Of a stretch of 64,000 nucleotides of DNA, positions 61,512 through 64,000 are shown in pieces. The notes below the pieces were generated by a model, which was not told where the DNA came from, did not search any database, and saw only the letters and a list, made by a program, of their open reading frames with translations. The stretch lies in NCBI GenBank assembly GCA_943329665.2, contig CALQEU020000008.1, forward strand, positions 1 to 64,000, given 5' to 3'. The stretch comes from JAJTFW01 sp903922455. Lineage in GTDB: Bacteria; Bacteroidota; Bacteroidia; AKYH767-A; OLB10. The position numbers were made by a program, and so were the translations under genes. How positions within the stretch are numbered: position 1 is the stretch's first letter; each line of letters starts with the position of its first letter.

Positions 61512-62209
61512 GCCAAAAATACAGTCACCTCTTCTTCGATTTAGACCATACCTTATGGGATACCGATCGCAATGCGGAAGAAAGTTTGAGTGAAATTTTT
61601 GAAGAGTTAAATCTATCGCAAAAAGGCGTTCCCGACTTCGACACCTTTCACGTGCAATACAAACAACACAATGAACGATTGTGGGGATTGTATTCGGACA
61701 ACAAAGTGGGCAAAGATGCAGTTCGACTTCATCGCTTTGTACACACCTTGCAAGATTTCGATATTCACGACGATGCGATTGCTAATTCACTTGCCGATGC
61801 GTTTGTGATGCGAACACCACACAAACAATATTTAATTCCTGGAGCGATTGAATTATTAGATGCGCTGCACACCAAATTTTCGTTAAACATTATTACCAAC
61901 GGATTCAAAGAGGCGCAACATGTGAAGATGAATTCATCGGGGTTAATTAAATATTTCGACACCGTATTTGTATCTGAAGAAGTGGGCATACACAAACCAG
62001 ATCCAAAAATTTTTCATCATGCCATGCAACATTCCGGAGCAAAAAAGATGGAGGATTGCATGATGGTTGGTGATACCTATCAGACGGATGTATTTGGAGC
62101 ACTCAATGCGGGAATGACGGCGGTACATTTTGCTCCGCATGGAAAAGAAAAACACAATGCCCCGGTGATTACGATTCGGAGTTTGATGGAGTTGCTGGAA
62201 TATGTTTGA
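61508..62209 (+). CDS. yjjG: YjjG-family noncanonical pyrimidine nucleotidase (HAD)
   Basis: 233 residues. HAD motif I HLFFDLDHTLWDTDR (D-x-D), motif II IITNGF, motif III K in VFVSEEVGIHKPDPKIF, and motif IV MVGDTYQTDVFGALNAGM. The LWDTD and IHKPDP segments fit the YjjG/HAD-IA clade, which dephosphorylates non-canonical pyrimidine and other nucleoside monophosphates to keep them out of DNA. Coupled to the membrane protein upstream. Codon use is like the neighbours. Confidence 0.86.
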   Translation: MSQKYSHLFFDLDHTLWDTDRNAEESLSEIFEELNLSQKGVPDFDTFHVQYKQHNERLWGLYSDNKVGKDAVRLHRFVHTLQDFDIHDDAIANSLADAFVMRTPHKQYLIPGAIELLDALHTKFSLNIITNGFKEAQHVKMNSSGLIKYFDTVFVSEEVGIHKPDPKIFHHAMQHSGAKKMEDCMMVGDTYQTDVFGALNAGMTAVHFAPHGKEKHNAPVITIRSLMELLEYV

Positions 62210-62345
62210 TGTTAGATGTTGGATACTGGATACTGGATGTTGGACATTGGCTTCTAGATTACGCAGAGCAATTATTTCTAACTCCGGAAAGTATTATGTA
62301 GACCCAGCGCCCCTTGCGCCTCCCTTGCGTTCCCTGCGTTTAAAC
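62210..62345. repeat. Repeat strings after yjjG
   Basis: 'gatgttagatgttggatactggatactggatgttggac' (62208-62247) and 'agcgccccttgcgcctcccttgcgttccctgcg' (62309-62338). Members of the 'gttggatgttag' and 'gcgtccgttgcg' families. No terminator is obvious. Confidence 0.6.
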
Positions 62346-62362
62346 TGTAAGTATTTTAGGAG

Positions 62363-63901
62363 CTAAAATCTTAATACCTTCGATTGAACTTTATCCCGTT
62401 CCGTAGTTAAAGAAACTATATACACCCCACTCGCAATTCCATTCATCCCAATTTCCCCCGTAAAATACCCGCCCGCTATAACCTCCACTTTCCTCTCGTA
62501 CACCACTCGCCCCTCCATATCAAACAACCTTAACACCCCGCTCTTCCCCTTTAACTTCGACGCATTCACATGAATCATATTCCACTCGGGATTGTACCAG
62601 GCTTGGAAGAACACTTCATTTTTTTCATCATTTTCGGCTATGCCCACCGTTAGTGTATCGCAAGGCGAGCCTACCCATGCCCCGAGCTCATAATCGGGAT
62701 TGTTGGGCAAACCAAAGTAAGTTCTTCCAGCTCCCAAATTAAAACTGAAAGGTTGGAAGGCACAAGCAGCTCCTAATGAATCAGGGTAATTAATAACGCT
62801 AAGATTGTTGTTGATAGTCGTGAATAAAGAATCTGGATATGGAATACCTGCTATTTCATCTGAGGCAGTTATATAAATTTTATTATCAGGTGCCAGTTTC
62901 ATATTTCCTAATCCTGTTTCATAGGTTGGATATACAAAAATTGTTTGCCTACTGGCAGCAATATTTGATGCCGTTAAATCATATTGAAACAATGTATCGC
63001 TTTCGCCCGGTAAATTATTGGGAGAAACGCTTATAACATATAATTTGGTGTCGTCTGGTGAAAAGGTAGCTGAAATATAATATGGAAATGGGGAACTTGA
63101 TCGTTCCGCTTCGATGGTTATGGGCTGTGATAATTGTCCGGAACATCTGTCAAAATCATAAATTGAAACCAATCCACGGAGATTTACAAACGCTATCTTA
63201 TTTGATAATTTATTAATACAAATTTGACCAAGGTTTGTAGAATTATTCAAACCAATACTCTGAGTTGAATAAAGACTTATTCCATTCACATCAATCAAAT
63301 ATTTGTATGTAAGATTATTTCCTGTTTGCCCAGTGCCATCCCACTTTTTAAACATCACCCACCAATCTCGTCCATTTCCATGTCTAACAGCGGTAAGCCC
63401 GTCAAAAGCGGGAACATTTTGAAGTTGAACATTTTTTTGAATAACAATTCCTGAATCATTATTGGCTTTGTAATTAATCAATGTATAAAAAAGTCCGTGC
63501 CAAGTCGTAACACCAATAGAAATTAAATATACAAGAGAATCATTCCCAGGATGTGGAATGATTACCATTTCATGGTACCAGCCTTCTCCATTTATACTAT
63601 CACTATTTGGTATTTCTAATTGGTATCGATTAAATGTTTTAGTATGATCGATCACATTGGGCTTTTGATCTGTTCCTGAATATAACAATACCCCACTACT
63701 ATCGGCTAATGATACAGCCGTTCCCCTTCCTTTTAATTTTGAATTAAAGAATATCGGATTCGTTGGATTACTCCAATTTATCCCCACACTATCACCAAAA
63801 ACCCAATATTTATTATTGAATTGGGCATTTACCTCATTATTTACAGTAATAATAAAAGTAGCCACTAGAATTATAAAGTATATGGGTTTTAACCTTTTCA
63901 T
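62363..63901 (-). CDS. Secreted T9SS-sorted beta-propeller-like protein
   Basis: 512 residues. Signal peptide 1-26 (IYFIILVATFIITVNNEVNA). Body with WD40-like or propeller strands (NNKYWVFGDSVGINWSNPTN, FNRYQLEIPNSDSINGEGWY, KIAFVNLRGLVSIYDFDRCS, LAPDNKIYITASDEIAGIPY). The last ~75 residues (WNMIHVNASKLKGKSGVLRL...GIASGVYIVSLTTERDKVQS) are a T9SS type A sorting domain. Function unknown. Its start codon overlaps the stop of the next gene to the right (ATGA), so it is the second gene of a run of T9SS proteins. Confidence 0.8.
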   Translation of the reverse strand: MKRLKPIYFIILVATFIITVNNEVNAQFNNKYWVFGDSVGINWSNPTNPIFFNSKLKGRGTAVSLADSSGVLLYSGTDQKPNVIDHTKTFNRYQLEIPNSDSINGEGWYHEMVIIPHPGNDSLVYLISIGVTTWHGLFYTLINYKANNDSGIVIQKNVQLQNVPAFDGLTAVRHGNGRDWWVMFKKWDGTGQTGNNLTYKYLIDVNGISLYSTQSIGLNNSTNLGQICINKLSNKIAFVNLRGLVSIYDFDRCSGQLSQPITIEAERSSSPFPYYISATFSPDDTKLYVISVSPNNLPGESDTLFQYDLTASNIAASRQTIFVYPTYETGLGNMKLAPDNKIYITASDEIAGIPYPDSLFTTINNNLSVINYPDSLGAACAFQPFSFNLGAGRTYFGLPNNPDYELGAWVGSPCDTLTVGIAENDEKNEVFFQAWYNPEWNMIHVNASKLKGKSGVLRLFDMEGRVVYERKVEVIAGGYFTGEIGMNGIASGVYIVSLTTERDKVQSKVLRF

Positions 63902-64000
63902 TTTACCTTGATCATTTTTTTAAACGCTACTATTTTATTATTCTGTATAAAGCGAACTATAAAACAACCAGGTGAAAGCGATGCAACATCAATTTGATAA
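63898..64000 (-). CDS. 3' end of another T9SS type A sorting-domain protein (truncated by window)
   Basis: The last 33 codons of a minus-strand gene that enters from the right edge: YQIDVASLSPGCFIVRFIQN then NKIVAFKKMIKVK. The pattern matches the terminal strands of a T9SS type A sorting domain (…L..GxYIV…..KxxVKK). Its stop overlaps the start of the 62363 gene by ATGA. The rest of the protein is outside the window. Confidence 0.72.
   Translation of the reverse strand, partial: YQIDVASLSPGCFIVRFIQNNKIVAFKKMIKVK

Overview
The window is 64 kb of AT-rich chromosome from a member of the Bacteroidota. Evidence: several secreted proteins end in type IX secretion (T9SS) sorting domains. Promoters follow the Bacteroidota -7 pattern TAnnTTTG and start codons lack Shine-Dalgarno sequences. 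S16 has a long Ala/Glu-rich tail, a DUF6150 protein and a fused alpha-beta 2-oxoacid dehydrogenase E1 are present, and the order rsfS-ftsH-LUD-DUF2007-cdsA is typical of the phylum. I cannot place it to genus.

The left 10 kb is accessory and worn. It holds an edge-truncated XRE regulator behind four copies of a 12-bp palindrome, a BMP-type lipoprotein, a tiny lipoprotein with a G8 tract, a FISUMP surface protein, a frameshifted hipA relic, udk, an S74 chaperone fragment joined to the end of a T9SS protein, a DUF985 cupin, a DUF6150 repeat protein and an unrecognised broken ORF. The most interesting signal is here. A 124-bp stretch at 7467-7590 matches the 3' end of the FISUMP gene (2257 down to 2134, opposite strand) without gaps. 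Of 24 differences, 18 fall on adenines of the Asn-codon-rich copy. That is the signature of a template repeat and variable repeat pair of a diversity-generating retroelement (DGR). No reverse transcriptase is visible in the window, so the system is either served in trans or decayed.

From 10 to 35 kb are a CotH/LTD T9SS protein, an MFS transporter, DUF58, thioredoxin, dnaE, an M14 carboxypeptidase, rpsP and rimM, guaA with an overlapping periplasmic-binding lipoprotein, a DEAD-box helicase, a thiolase, an NlpC/P60 hydrolase, a NUDIX protein diverging from pyrE, an SRPBCC protein and birA. From 35 to 54 kb come the rsfS-ftsH-LUD-DUF2007-cdsA operon, a membrane patatin, the fused E1 (its E2 partner lies 9 kb away), lon, a GlmU-like protein, a TPR protein, an O-methyltransferase, an ECF sigma factor with a small membrane partner, and tRNA-Glu with rpsT. 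From 54.5 to 62 kb are radC, a tightly packed five-gene run (two polysaccharide deacetylases, an AAC(3)-fold acetyltransferase, a FemAB/GNAT acyltransferase and an SDR) that probably modifies an envelope glycan, then upp, a membrane protein and yjjG. The right edge has two overlapping T9SS protein genes.

Most larger intergenic gaps contain short non-coding repeats of several families: tandem 53-bp and 105-bp arrays, CCCGATAGCTATCGGG palindromes, 'gttggatgttag' and 'cacggatgacacgg' strings, and perfect hairpins. These give spurious ORFs and are not CRISPR arrays.
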